NCBI RefSeq assembly: GCF_003385515.1
Contig: NZ_QNVT01000034.1
Span: forward strand, 1 to 64,000
Direction of reading: 5' to 3'
Origin: Chryseobacterium pennae
GTDB taxonomy: Bacteria > Bacteroidota > Bacteroidia > Flavobacteriales > Weeksellaceae
DNA length: 64,000 nucleotides
The translations under genes were made by a program, and so were the position numbers. Positions 51,336 through 60,640 of this stretch are shown here, one piece after another. Position 1 is the first letter of the stretch. Every line of letters starts with the position of its first letter. The notes beneath the pieces are model-generated. The model had not been told where the DNA came from and ran no database searches. It saw nothing but the letters and a program-made list of their open reading frames with translations.

Positions 51336-51360
51336 ACTGTAACAATAATTTTGTTACAGT
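51336..51360 (-). terminator. Hairpin after the DUF3817 gene
   Basis: An 8-bp perfect stem (51336-51343 with 51353-51360) with a 9-nt loop lies 29 nt past the DUF3817 stop. No good T run follows, so termination is only possible. Confidence 0.4.
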
Positions 51361-51388
51361 AAAATGTGAAATTTTATGAAAAATAAAT

Positions 51389-51727
51389 TTATTCTCTGTC
51401 GAATTGAGCCAGTTTTTTATCTACCCATACCGTAGCAAAGGGGAAAAAAGCAGCTAATAAAGCGAATACAAAATCTTCATCATCCCAGTTGTAAATTTTT
51501 CTTGCAGGAATGCAAAGTAAAAGATAAAGTGTAAAAAATAATCCGTGTAAACTACCCACAACGCTGATAAAAATAATAGAATACAGATTTTCATCATACC
51601 GAATCCAGATCATAGCTACACCATACAATAAAACACATGAAATAGCCTCTGCAAGACAAATCTGTTTAAACCATTTGATGAGTTTTTCCTGAGAATATTT
51701 TGAGAAAAATTTTTCGATGAAATCCAT
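51389..51727 (-). CDS. DUF3817 domain-containing membrane protein
   Basis: The 112-residue protein has three membrane segments; the order (FKQICLAEAISCVLLYGVAM; VVGSLHGLFFTLYLLLC; ALLAAFFPFATVWVDKKL) with the central G-x-x-HG is typical of DUF3817. Function unknown. It lies 6 nt after the gene that precedes it on the minus strand. Confidence 0.82.
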   Translation of the reverse strand: MDFIEKFFSKYSQEKLIKWFKQICLAEAISCVLLYGVAMIWIRYDENLYSIIFISVVGSLHGLFFTLYLLLCIPARKIYNWDDEDFVFALLAAFFPFATVWVDKKLAQFDRE

Positions 51728-51733
51728 GAATAA

Positions 51734-52531
51734 TTATTTATAGTAGATGAAGAAGCTTGTCTCGCTTTTTACCGGATAGCCTCTGTATTTTACAGGTTTA
51801 AAGGTAGTATATTTTATAAACTTTTTAATCTCCTTTTCAAAATAAGGAATATATTTCAGGTTACGATCATTATAAATATTGTGGCTAAATTCTTCCTTTA
51901 AAACTTTTCCTTTTTCATCTAAGGTGATTATAACAACAGTTTTTGAATGATATTTTTGAGAGGGATCATAATTTTCATACCCTTCAGGATAAATAAAAGC
52001 ACTGAAGAAATCTTTATTTAGCAGATCATTATCATTTATGTAGCTAAGGTAAGTTCCTTTGTATGTCCAGTCTGTATGTTCATCAGCATCAAATATTTTA
52101 CGGGGGTGTTTTTTGACATACCGGGCAACAGATTCTTTAACAAGGCCATCAACAAAATTTTTACCGAATTTTTTTTCAGTCAATTCAGTCATAAACGAAT
52201 AATAGCATTCACCGGTAGAACCGCCAATATCACTTCCCATCCATTCTCCTCCCCAAATAATGTTATGCTTTTTTAAAACCTCTTTAAGTTCTTCCCCAGG
52301 TAAGAACTTGTCTCCACCGGGGGCAGCTATGTTGATAAAATATTTATTTTTGGTTTTTGAATCATGTTCTGCCCGAATTGAGTCTTCACGGCATCGCTCT
52401 TTATTATATTTTATTCTTTCCTCATTAGCTCTTATCCTCCATTCTTTAAGAGAATCGTTTTTTAAAGCTGTTGATTCCTGAGCATATAAACAACTTTGTA
52501 AAAAGACTAGTAAGAATAGGTATAATTTCAT
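51734..52531 (-). CDS. Secreted protein with TonB-C-like end, unknown function
   Basis: The 265-residue product has a signal peptide (YLFLLVFLQSCLYAQ). A charged linker (30-60) is followed by a domain I do not recognise, and the last 80 residues (VVIITLDEKGKVLKEEF, then FIKYTTFKPVKYRGYPVKS) resemble the C-terminal domain of energy-transducing TonB-like proteins (W/F-x-P-x-x-x-x-G-x-P-V). No membrane anchor beyond the signal is seen. It starts 3 nt after nadD stops, in the same operon. Confidence 0.68.
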   Translation of the reverse strand: MKLYLFLLVFLQSCLYAQESTALKNDSLKEWRIRANEERIKYNKERCREDSIRAEHDSKTKNKYFINIAAPGGDKFLPGEELKEVLKKHNIIWGGEWMGSDIGGSTGECYYSFMTELTEKKFGKNFVDGLVKESVARYVKKHPRKIFDADEHTDWTYKGTYLSYINDNDLLNKDFFSAFIYPEGYENYDPSQKYHSKTVVIITLDEKGKVLKEEFSHNIYNDRNLKYIPYFEKEIKKFIKYTTFKPVKYRGYPVKSETSFFIYYK

Positions 52532-52534
52532 TGC

Positions 52535-53119
52535 TTATTTATAAAAGTTACTTCCATCTAAATATTCAAAAACTTCAGGCGGTAACATTGGTCTTACATT
52601 TTTGCCCTCTTTTATCATATTACGGATTTCTGTAGCAGAAAGTTCTATTACAGGTGCTTTTATCATAGAGATATTTTCATGCTGAAGGTATTCAGAATCT
52701 TTCTTTTCTCCTTCAAATACCCTTGGATAAACAATGATATGATGATTTTTGATCAGGGCTTCAGAATTTTTCCACTTGTGCAGGCTATCCAGATTATCCT
52801 CACCCATAATCAGGCTAAAAGAATAGTCCGGGTACTTTTCATGAAGATAAGTAAGTGTATCAATAGTATAACTCGGCTTCGGGAGCGAAAACTCCACATT
52901 GGAAGCCCGCATATTAGAATAATTCTTCACCGCCAGCTGTACCATATCCAATCTGTTATGATCTTTCAGTAAAGACTTTTTGTCCTTAAACGGATTTTGT
53001 GGACTCACTACGAACCACAGTTCATCCATATCCGAATTTTCCAGAATATAATTAGCTAAAATAAGATGCCCGATATGAATCGGGTTAAAAGATCCGAAGA
53101 ATAGACCAATTTTTTTCAT
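52535..53119 (-). CDS. nadD: Nicotinate-nucleotide adenylyltransferase
   Basis: The 194-residue enzyme forms NaAD from nicotinate mononucleotide and ATP in NAD synthesis. The nucleotidyltransferase motif GSFNPIHIGHLILAN is near residues 9-23, GEDNLDSLHKWKN near the middle and the second ATP motif ELSATEIRNMIKEG near the C-terminus. Length is normal. Confidence 0.95.
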   Translation of the reverse strand: MKKIGLFFGSFNPIHIGHLILANYILENSDMDELWFVVSPQNPFKDKKSLLKDHNRLDMVQLAVKNYSNMRASNVEFSLPKPSYTIDTLTYLHEKYPDYSFSLIMGEDNLDSLHKWKNSEALIKNHHIIVYPRVFEGEKKDSEYLQHENISMIKAPVIELSATEIRNMIKEGKNVRPMLPPEVFEYLDGSNFYK

Positions 53120-53167
53120 ATTTGTCAGATAAAAGGTTGTAGGTGATCATATTTAAATGATACTTAC

Positions 53168-54880
53168 CTAATCCCTAAACTTTACATCTTTTATATTAAG
53201 ATAGTGAGTTACATTGCCTTTCCAGTGATTTTCTTCCAGTGTAAAAGCAAGATCGAAATTTTTATTTTTAAAATCCTCTACAAACTGCCCGAGTTTAAAA
53301 CCAACACATTCAATATTTCGTCCTGTAGATTCCTGTTTGATATAAAACTTCAGATGGTTGTTGTCTTTACCCATCGTTTTAACATAACCGGAAAGCTTTT
53401 GATTGGTCAGTGTAAAGATAGGCTTCATATTGTGAGGACCGAAGGGAGCCAGTTTTCTATGAAAATTGATGAACTCTCTGTTAATTTCGTCAACGGTAAT
53501 TTCAGTATCAATTGAGATAGACGGTTCTTTCTGATGGTCCTGAATTTTTTCAGAAACAATTTGTTCAAACTTTACTTTAAATGCTTCAAACTTATCTTTC
53601 TCCATTGAAAGTCCTGCAGCAGCATGATGCCCTCCGAATTTAAGGAAATATTCAGAGCACAAATCAAGAGCTTCATGAACATCAAAATCTGAAACAGATC
53701 TTGCTGAAGCAACCATTTCACCATTATTTCCGTCTGTAAATACCAGCGTAGGTTTATAATAGGTTTCAATAAGCCTTGAAGCTACAATTCCGATGACACC
53801 TTTGTTCCACTCAGGATGATAAACAATGGTTGTATGTTTTGTTTCCTGCTGAGATTCTATAATCTGATTCAGAGCCGAAAGGGTAGAGTTCATGTCCAGT
53901 TCACGCCTTTCATCGTTGAGGTTCATGATGTCTCCCACGATCTGGTTGGCGTGTTTCAGGTTTTCAGAAACCATAAGTTCCACAGCGGCTTTTCCATGGG
54001 AAATTCTTCCTGCAGCATTTATTTTAGGAGCAATTTCAAAAACAATATTTGAAATTTCGAAATGAGACAGCTTGTCCTCCGGAATTAATAATCTTAGTCC
54101 AAGATTTCTTGTTTTTCTGAGGGTTTTCAATCCCATTTTCGCAAGAACCCTGTTTTCACCGGTCATCGAAACGATATCTGCAGCAATGGAGATAGCCAGA
54201 AGATCTGTTAGCTCAAATAATTCAGCATCCGGAAGCTTATAGATCGTATTCAGACCCTGACAAAGCTTAAAGCCCACACCACATCCTGAAAGTTCCTTGA
54301 ACGGATATCGGCAGTCATTTCTTTTAGGATCAAGAACTGCAGCCGCATTAGGAATCTCTTCACCGGGAAGGTGGTGATCACAGATAATAAAATCTATTTC
54401 CAGGCTGGAAGCATAGTTAATCATATCAATGGCTTTAATACCGCAGTCTAAAGCAATGATTAATGAAAAGCCATTCTCTTTGGCAAAATCAATTCCCTCC
54501 GTAGAAATTCCATATCCTTCAGAATTTCTGTCCGGAATATAGTAGTCCAGGTATTTTTTCTCAACAATTTTGCTGAGGTACAGGTACATTAAGGCAACAG
54601 CCGTGGTTCCATCCACATCATAGTCGCCATATACCAATATTTTTTCGCCATTTTCAATTGCAGTGGCAATACGCTCTACAGCTTTTTGCATATCTGCCAT
54701 TAAAAACGGGCTGTGTATATCGTTAAGGTTTGGTTTGAAAAATTCTCTCGCCTTCTGATAATTGTCAATTCCTCTTAGAACGAGAAGTTTAGATTCAAAA
54801 GTTCCAAAACCAAGCGACGAACTTAGTCCGTCCACAATTTCCTCATCGGGTTCGGGCTTGTAAATCCATTTTTGACTCAT
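53168..54880 (-). CDS. recJ: Single-stranded-DNA-specific exonuclease RecJ
   Basis: The 570-residue 5'-3' exonuclease acts in recombination and repair. The DHH-family motifs are VYGDYDVDGTTAVAL, IALDCG, IICDHHLPGE and GVGFKLCQ; the DHHA1 motifs NAAGRISHGKAAVEL and FGGHHAAAGLSM follow, then the C-terminal OB fold. I chose the start MSQKWIYKPEPDEEI (54880); the frame is open for ten more codons upstream, which are hydrophobic and unlike RecJ. A -7-like TATTTTTG (54886-54893) is just upstream. Confidence 0.95.
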   Translation of the reverse strand: MSQKWIYKPEPDEEIVDGLSSSLGFGTFESKLLVLRGIDNYQKAREFFKPNLNDIHSPFLMADMQKAVERIATAIENGEKILVYGDYDVDGTTAVALMYLYLSKIVEKKYLDYYIPDRNSEGYGISTEGIDFAKENGFSLIIALDCGIKAIDMINYASSLEIDFIICDHHLPGEEIPNAAAVLDPKRNDCRYPFKELSGCGVGFKLCQGLNTIYKLPDAELFELTDLLAISIAADIVSMTGENRVLAKMGLKTLRKTRNLGLRLLIPEDKLSHFEISNIVFEIAPKINAAGRISHGKAAVELMVSENLKHANQIVGDIMNLNDERRELDMNSTLSALNQIIESQQETKHTTIVYHPEWNKGVIGIVASRLIETYYKPTLVFTDGNNGEMVASARSVSDFDVHEALDLCSEYFLKFGGHHAAAGLSMEKDKFEAFKVKFEQIVSEKIQDHQKEPSISIDTEITVDEINREFINFHRKLAPFGPHNMKPIFTLTNQKLSGYVKTMGKDNNHLKFYIKQESTGRNIECVGFKLGQFVEDFKNKNFDLAFTLEENHWKGNVTHYLNIKDVKFRD

Positions 54881-54984
54881 GTTCACAAAAATAAGGAAAA
54901 AAAATAGCATTTTGATGGGATCGAGAATGAAGTTTTGACTTAATAATTGTTAAAAATTGATTACCTTCGTGCTCCAAATTTAAA

Positions 54985-55800
54985 ATGACTATGAAAAAAA
55001 TTATCGTATGCCTTACTTTTCTAGGCGCAATGAATTCTATCAATGCCCAGTTTAATCTCGGAAAAGCTGCCGGGGTTGTTTCAAAGGGTGCAAAAGCTTT
55101 AACGTTTACCAACGAAGATGCCATTAAATTATCCAAAGAATCTGTAGATTGGATGGATAAGAACAATGCTGTAGCAGGGCCAAAAGATCCTTATACAGTA
55201 AGACTGAATAAACTGTTTGGAAAACACAAAACACAAGACGGTCTGAATTTGAACTATAAAGTGTATAAAGTGAAAGATATCAATGCTTTTGCTTGTGCAG
55301 ACGGAAGCGTACGTGTATTCTCTTCTTTGATGGATATCATGACAGATAACGAGTTGTTGGCTGTAATTGGTCACGAAATTGGTCACGTTAAAAATCAGGA
55401 TACCAAAGATGCTATGAAATCTGCTTATTTAAAAGCAGCAGCATTAGATGCCGCTTCATCTGCTTCCGGCACAGTAGCGACTCTTAATGACAGCCAGATC
55501 GGAAAGATGGCCAATGAATTTTTAGATGCTTCTCACAGTAAAAAACAGGAATCTGAAGCAGATACTTATTCTTATGATTTTATGAAAGCTAATAAATATG
55601 ACGTAGTAGGTGCATATACTGCTTTCAAGAAATTAGCATTATTGTCACAAGGAAGTACGCAAACCGGTTTTGAAAAAATGTTCAACTCTCACCCTGACAG
55701 TGAAAAAAGAGCTCAGGCTATCAAAAAGAGAGCAGAAAAAGATGGATTATGGAAAGATCCGGGAACTGTTGCTCTTCCAACAACGAAACTTACAAAATAA
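54985..55800 (+). CDS. M48 family metallopeptidase
   Basis: The 271-residue protein has a signal peptide (CLTFLGAMNSINAQ) and a peptidase M48 domain: zinc motif IGHEIGHVKNQD (HExxH) and the third-ligand region SKKQESEADTYSYDFM. It lacks the membrane helices of HtpX and resembles periplasmic LoiP/YcaL-type enzymes that remove misfolded outer-membrane proteins. Either ATG 54985 or ATG 54991 may be the start. It is divergent from recJ. Confidence 0.9.
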   Translation: MTMKKIIVCLTFLGAMNSINAQFNLGKAAGVVSKGAKALTFTNEDAIKLSKESVDWMDKNNAVAGPKDPYTVRLNKLFGKHKTQDGLNLNYKVYKVKDINAFACADGSVRVFSSLMDIMTDNELLAVIGHEIGHVKNQDTKDAMKSAYLKAAALDAASSASGTVATLNDSQIGKMANEFLDASHSKKQESEADTYSYDFMKANKYDVVGAYTAFKKLALLSQGSTQTGFEKMFNSHPDSEKRAQAIKKRAEKDGLWKDPGTVALPTTKLTK

Positions 55801-55823
55801 TTATTTTATTTATTGTTTAAACG

Positions 55824-55858
55824 AAAATACCTCAAAGCATTGCTTTGAGGTATTTTTA
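55824..55858. terminator. Bidirectional terminator
   Basis: A perfect 14-bp stem (55825-55838 with 55842-55855), 3-nt loop, with A and T flanks, lies between the convergent peptidase and ABC-F genes. Confidence 0.9.
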
Positions 55859-55878
55859 TATCTATTGAATATATCTGA

Positions 55879-57501
55879 TTAAGAATACATTTTTTCTCTT
55901 AATTCCTTCACTTTTTTATCAGCAAGGTATTCATCATAAGTCATTTCTCTGTCGATGATTCCGTTTGGAGTCAATTCAATGATTCTGTTACAAACCGTTG
56001 ACAACATTTCGTGGTCATGAGAAGACAATAAAAGATTTCCTTTGAAGTTAGACAATGAGTTGTTCAATGTCGTGATACTCTCAAGGTCTAAGTGGTTGGT
56101 AGGTTCATCTAATAAAAGAATGTTAGCTTTCTGAAGCATCATTCTACTGAACATACATCTCATTTTTTCACCTCCGGAAAGTACTTTACATGATTTCAAC
56201 GCTTCATCACCTGAGAATAGCATTCTTCCTAAGAATCCTCTTACAAATTCTTCGTGACGCTCTTCGTCGTTTTTAGTGAATTGTCTTAACCAGTCAACCA
56301 AACTTAAATCTTCCTGGAAGAAATTAGTGTTATCTAAAGGCATGTGAGACTGGTTCGTAGTAACTCCCCAAGCCACAGATCCTTTGTCTGCTTCAACATT
56401 TCCAGCCAAAATTTCGAAAAATTCTGTAATTGCTAAAGAGTTTTTAGAAAGTACAGCTACTTTATCTCCTTTCTTAAGATTTAGATCAATATTAGAGAAT
56501 AATAGTTCTCCATCTTTTGTTTTTTCAAGATCTTTTACATCAAGAATCTGATCTCCAGCTTCTCTTTCCATTTCAAAAATGATAGCAGGATATCTTCTTG
56601 AAGATGGCTTAATATCATCAATATTTAATTTGTCGATCATTTTCTTTCTTGCAGTAGCTTGTTTAGCCTTAGCAACGTTAGAGCTGAATCGTGCGATGAA
56701 GTCCTGAAGTTCTTTTTTCTTCTCTTCAGCTTTCTTGTTAGCCTGAGCTCTTTGTCTTGTTGCTAATTGAGATGCCTGATACCAGAAAGAGTAGTTACCT
56801 GTATAAAGGTTAAGTTTAGCATAATCTAAATCTCCAATGTGAGTACAAACTGTATCCAGGAAGTGACGGTCGTGAGATACTACGATTACTGTATTTTCAT
56901 AATCAGCAAGGAAGTCTTCTAACCAGGAAATTGTATCAATGTCAAGGTCATTGGTAGGTTCATCCAGAATAAGAACATCCGGGTTTCCGAAAAGTGCCTG
57001 GGCCAAAAGAACCTTTACTTTGTCTTTGTTCTCAAGTTCACTCATCATTTGCCAGTGCATGTCATCTTTAACTCCCACATTGGAAAGCATGGTCTGAGCA
57101 TCAGATTCTGCAGTCCATCCACCCATTTCATCATAGATTACACCCAGTTCACCAGCTTTAATCCCATCTTCATCGGAGAAATCTTCTTTTGCGTATAACG
57201 CATCCATTTCCTCCTTTATCTCAAATAATTTTTTATTACCTCTTAATACAGCTTCAAGAACAGTATACTGATCATAAGCAAAGTGATCCTGCTCCAAAAC
57301 TGACATCCTTTTCCCTGGTTCCAGAGATACGTGACCTGTTGTAGGATCCTGCTTTCCTGTTAATATTTTAAGGAATGTAGATTTTCCCGCCCCGTTTGCT
57401 CCGATGATCCCGTAGCAGTTTCCTTTGGTAAACATAATATTTACCTCGTCAAAAAGAACTCTTTTCCCGAATTGTAAAGATAAGTTAGATACTGTTAACA
57501 T
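55879..57501 (-). CDS. ABC-F family ATPase, YbiT-like
   Basis: The 540-residue soluble protein has two ABC domains joined by a basic linker (near 240-310) and no membrane part, as in translation-associated ABC-F factors. NBD1 has a normal Walker A (GANGAGKST, 34-42) and Walker B (VLILDEPTNDLDIDT) but the degenerate signature SELENKDKVKV, typical of YbiT. In NBD2 the signature LSGGEKMR and Walker B LLLDEPTNHLDLES are normal, while the Walker A position near 348-356 reads LSKNSLAIT, without G-K-S/T. The second ATP site is therefore probably weak or altered. A -7-like box TATTTTTG occurs at 57522-57529 on this strand. Confidence 0.9.
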   Translation of the reverse strand: MLTVSNLSLQFGKRVLFDEVNIMFTKGNCYGIIGANGAGKSTFLKILTGKQDPTTGHVSLEPGKRMSVLEQDHFAYDQYTVLEAVLRGNKKLFEIKEEMDALYAKEDFSDEDGIKAGELGVIYDEMGGWTAESDAQTMLSNVGVKDDMHWQMMSELENKDKVKVLLAQALFGNPDVLILDEPTNDLDIDTISWLEDFLADYENTVIVVSHDRHFLDTVCTHIGDLDYAKLNLYTGNYSFWYQASQLATRQRAQANKKAEEKKKELQDFIARFSSNVAKAKQATARKKMIDKLNIDDIKPSSRRYPAIIFEMEREAGDQILDVKDLEKTKDGELLFSNIDLNLKKGDKVAVLSKNSLAITEFFEILAGNVEADKGSVAWGVTTNQSHMPLDNTNFFQEDLSLVDWLRQFTKNDEERHEEFVRGFLGRMLFSGDEALKSCKVLSGGEKMRCMFSRMMLQKANILLLDEPTNHLDLESITTLNNSLSNFKGNLLLSSHDHEMLSTVCNRIIELTPNGIIDREMTYDEYLADKKVKELREKMYS

Positions 57502-57619
57502 ATAGTTTTGTAAATTTGGCGCAAAAATACGAAAAGAATTTGGGTATTTTGTAATAATATAATACTCAAGTTTTTAAATGTATGGTATTTTTTATATATT
57601 TCATTAACGAAATTTTAAA

Positions 57620-58081
57620 ATGATGAAGATTGAGAAAACAGTTAGCATATTAAATAGAAGAGCCCGCTTTGAATATGAAATTCTTGAAGAATACGAAGCC
57701 GGAATGGTTTTGACAGGTACAGAAATAAAATCTTTACGATCTTCCAAAGCATCGATCACAGAATCGTTCTGTCAGTTTATTGATGGGGAGTTATACATCA
57801 TCAACATGATGATTGATGAGTATAAATTGGGAACTTTTTACAATCATAAAACAAAAAGGGAACGGAAATTGCTCTTGCACAAAAAAGAATTGCAGAAACT
57901 TGAAAAAAAGTTAAAGGATGCAGGAAACACGATTATACCTTTGAAATTATATATCACTGATCGAGGGAAAGCAAAAGTGCTGATAGCGCTGGGTAGAGGG
58001 AAAAAGCTTTTCGATAAAAGAGAGGCCATTAAAGATAGAGAAAATAAGCGGAACCTGGACAGAATATTAAAGAAAAGTTAA
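57620..58081 (+). CDS. smpB: SsrA-binding protein SmpB
   Basis: The 153-residue protein carries tmRNA into stalled ribosomes (trans-translation). The start VSILNRRARFEYEILEEYE, the motif GMVLTGTEIKSLRSSKASI and the basic C-terminal tail GRGKKLFDKREAIKDRE are diagnostic. Start at 57620 or 57623. The tmRNA gene is not in this window. Confidence 0.97.
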   Translation: MMKIEKTVSILNRRARFEYEILEEYEAGMVLTGTEIKSLRSSKASITESFCQFIDGELYIINMMIDEYKLGTFYNHKTKRERKLLLHKKELQKLEKKLKDAGNTIIPLKLYITDRGKAKVLIALGRGKKLFDKREAIKDRENKRNLDRILKKS

Positions 58082-58098
58082 AAATCATTTGAAAAACT

Positions 58099-58129
58099 TT
58101 GTATATAAAGAAAAATTATATTTATTTTG
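58099..58129 (+). promoter_or_regulatory. Promoter of the OmpA-family gene
   Basis: TTG (58099-58101), 20-nt spacer and TTATTTTG (58122-58129; one mismatch) precede the start by 29 nt. Confidence 0.55.
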
Positions 58130-58158
58130 CATTATCAATTATTTAATCATTTAATTCT

Positions 58159-59670
58159 ATGAAAAATCTAAAATTAGGAATTTCAGCATTGGCGCTTACC
58201 GTTGCCTCTACTGTTTTCGCGCAGACTACCAACAATCCGTGGTTAATCGGAGTTGGTGCTCATGCAGAAAACCACGTAGCAGCAAGATCTACATTCGGTA
58301 ATACGTTCTCTGCGAAAAATTTGACAAAGAATCTGTTCAATATGAACAGCTATTCTATTACACCACCATTATCTAAGTTAACAGTTGCTAGAAACGTTGG
58401 TAAAGGTTTAGTAATCGACTGGCAAACTTCTGTTGGAAATGTTGAAAACAAAAGATTCAACATGGGGAAAGAATTTTTCCTAATGACAGGTCTAGGTTTC
58501 CAGGCTCACGGTGCAGGTCTTTTATGGAACGAAGAATCTTGGTTTGATCCATATTTAAGAGTTGGTGCTAACTATCTAAGACATGACTATACAGGACAAA
58601 GCTTCCCAAAAAATGGTCTAGATGCTAACGGTAATGTATTAGATTATGGTGTTCCGAATGGAAAAGATGGTAACGAAGTAGGTAAAGCTAATCACTTTAC
58701 AGTAGCTACTGGTGCTGGTGCTAACTTCTGGGTAACTAAAAACTTCGGTCTTGGTATCCAAGGAGATTATGTTTCTACTCCAGGTGATAAATCTACAGTT
58801 GCTAACTTCTGGCAAGCTTCTGCTTCTATCTTATTCAGATTCGGAAACAGAGACAGAGATAAGGATGGTATCCTAGATAAAGATGATCTTTGTCCAGATA
58901 CTCCAGGTTTACCAGAATTCCAAGGATGTCCTGATACTGACGGTGACGGAGTTCCAGATAAAGACGATCAATGTCCAGATGTAGCTGGTCCAGTTGAAAA
59001 CAACGGTTGTCCTTGGCCAGATACAGACGGTGACGGTGTTATCGACAAAGATGATGCTTGTCCTACTGTTGCAGGTCCTGCTGAAAACAAAGGTTGTCCT
59101 TGGCCAGATACAGACGGTGACGGTATCTTAGATAAAGATGATGCTTGTCCTACTGTTCCAGGTCTTCCAGAATACAACGGATGTCCTAAACCAAAAGACG
59201 TAATTGCTAAAGATGCTACAGGTGCTCTTAAAGGTATCTTGTTCAACTTTAACAAAGCTACTATCAGACCAGAATCTAACACTAAGCTAGATGAGGCTGC
59301 TAGAATTATTAAAGAATCTAACGATGGTACTTTCTTAGTAACAGGTCACACAGATGCTAAAGGTGCTGCTGCTTACAACTTAAAACTTTCAAGAGAAAGA
59401 GCTGCTTCTGTAGTAGGTGCTCTTGAGGCTAGAGGAGTTAACGGTAACCAATTAAAATCTACTGGTGTAGGTTCTAGAGATGCTCAAGTTTCTGCAAAAG
59501 CTTCTGACGCTGACAGAATGATTGACAGAAAAGTAGTTGTTGAAGCTATCAACGGTGCTGCTTGGGATGCACTTAAGAAATCTGATCTAGACGTAGTAGT
59601 GAAGAAGACTGTAGTGAAAAAAGGTAAAGCTCCAGCTAAGAAAAAAGCTGCTGCTAAAAAGAAAAAATAA
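58159..59670 (+). CDS. OmpA family outer-membrane protein with thrombospondin type 3 repeats
   Basis: The 503-residue protein has a signal peptide (residues 1-21), an N-terminal beta-barrel-like domain (about 22-230), four calcium-binding thrombospondin type 3 repeats (about 233-345; DTDGDGVIDKDDACP-type units) and a C-terminal OmpA peptidoglycan-binding domain (LFNFNKATIRPESN, VTGHTDAKGAAAYNLKLSRE). The tail is very rich in Lys and Ala. The codon use appears biased as in highly expressed genes, which fits a major outer-membrane protein. Confidence 0.93.
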   Translation: MKNLKLGISALALTVASTVFAQTTNNPWLIGVGAHAENHVAARSTFGNTFSAKNLTKNLFNMNSYSITPPLSKLTVARNVGKGLVIDWQTSVGNVENKRFNMGKEFFLMTGLGFQAHGAGLLWNEESWFDPYLRVGANYLRHDYTGQSFPKNGLDANGNVLDYGVPNGKDGNEVGKANHFTVATGAGANFWVTKNFGLGIQGDYVSTPGDKSTVANFWQASASILFRFGNRDRDKDGILDKDDLCPDTPGLPEFQGCPDTDGDGVPDKDDQCPDVAGPVENNGCPWPDTDGDGVIDKDDACPTVAGPAENKGCPWPDTDGDGILDKDDACPTVPGLPEYNGCPKPKDVIAKDATGALKGILFNFNKATIRPESNTKLDEAARIIKESNDGTFLVTGHTDAKGAAAYNLKLSRERAASVVGALEARGVNGNQLKSTGVGSRDAQVSAKASDADRMIDRKVVVEAINGAAWDALKKSDLDVVVKKTVVKKGKAPAKKKAAAKKKK

Positions 59671-59689
59671 TTAATTTTTCTAAATAATG

Positions 59690-59723
59690 AATACCTCCAA
59701 TTTTTTGGAGGTATTTTTTTTTT
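59690..59723 (+). terminator. Terminator after the OmpA-family gene
   Basis: A perfect 9-bp stem (59690-59698 with 59707-59715) is followed by a long T run. Confidence 0.9.
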
Positions 59724-59736
59724 GTATACTTTTAAG

Positions 59737-59744
59737 TAATTTTG
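59737..59744 (+). promoter_or_regulatory. Candidate -7 element of the YebC gene
   Basis: TAATTTTG matches TAnnTTTG, 21 nt before the start. The -33 region would fall in the T run of the terminator, so no clear TTG is available at the right distance. Confidence 0.45.
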
Positions 59745-59765
59745 TTGAAAATTTAAAAATTTAAA

Positions 59766-60506
59766 ATGGGAAGAGCATTTGAATATAGAAAAGCTTCTAA
59801 AATGGCCAGATGGGATAAAATGGCCAAGACATTCTCTAAAATAGGTAAAGACATTGCATTAGCAGTAAAAGCGGGAGGAACAGATCCTGAAGCTAACCCT
59901 GCATTGAGAAGATGTATCCAAAACGCTAAAGGGGCAAACATGCCTAAGGATAACGTAGAAAGAGCAATAAAAAAAGCGAGTGGTGCAGATGCTGAAAACT
60001 ATGAAGAAATTACTTATGAAGGATACGGACAAGGGGGTGTTGCTTTCTTTGTAGAATGTACTACAAACAATACAACCAGAACTGTAGCCAATGTAAGAGC
60101 TATTTTCAATAAGTTTGACGGTAACCTTGGTAAAAATGGTGAACTTGCATTTATCTTTGACAGAAAGGGGATTTTTACAATAGATTTAGCCCAGGTTAAA
60201 ATGGAATGGGATGACTTTGAAATGGAAATGATTGATGGTGGTGCTGAAGATGTAGAAAAAGATGAAGAAGAAGTAATGATTACTACAGCTTTTGAAGATT
60301 TCGGGTCTTTATCTCACAAATTAGATGAACTTGGAATTGAAGCGAAGAGCGCAGAATTACAAAGAATTCCAAACAATACAAAAGAGGTAAGTGTAGAACA
60401 GTTCAAAGCGAATATGAAAATGCTTGAGCGTTTCGAAGATGATGATGACGTTCAGAACGTTTATCATAATATGGAAATCACGGAAGAGCTAATGAACTCT
60501 TTATAA
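59766..60506 (+). CDS. yebC: YebC/PmpR family protein
   Basis: The 246-residue protein belongs to the YebC/TACO1 family, known as DNA-binding regulators and as factors that ease ribosome stalling at polyproline. The start MGRAFEYRKASKMARWDKM, the segment NMPKDNVERAIKKASG and ITYEGYGQGGVAFFVE are diagnostic, and the C-terminal domain is acidic. Length is normal. Confidence 0.95.
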   Translation: MGRAFEYRKASKMARWDKMAKTFSKIGKDIALAVKAGGTDPEANPALRRCIQNAKGANMPKDNVERAIKKASGADAENYEEITYEGYGQGGVAFFVECTTNNTTRTVANVRAIFNKFDGNLGKNGELAFIFDRKGIFTIDLAQVKMEWDDFEMEMIDGGAEDVEKDEEEVMITTAFEDFGSLSHKLDELGIEAKSAELQRIPNNTKEVSVEQFKANMKMLERFEDDDDVQNVYHNMEITEELMNSL

Positions 60507-60640
60507 AAAATAATATAGCATTCATATACAGTTAACTTTCAATTAGTTTCTTTGTAAAAAACTATGAAATGCCTTCATGTTTTCGATTCGGAAATAATAG
60601 GTGTTCCGTCCAGCCAATGTAAAAGCTGAAAAATATACGG

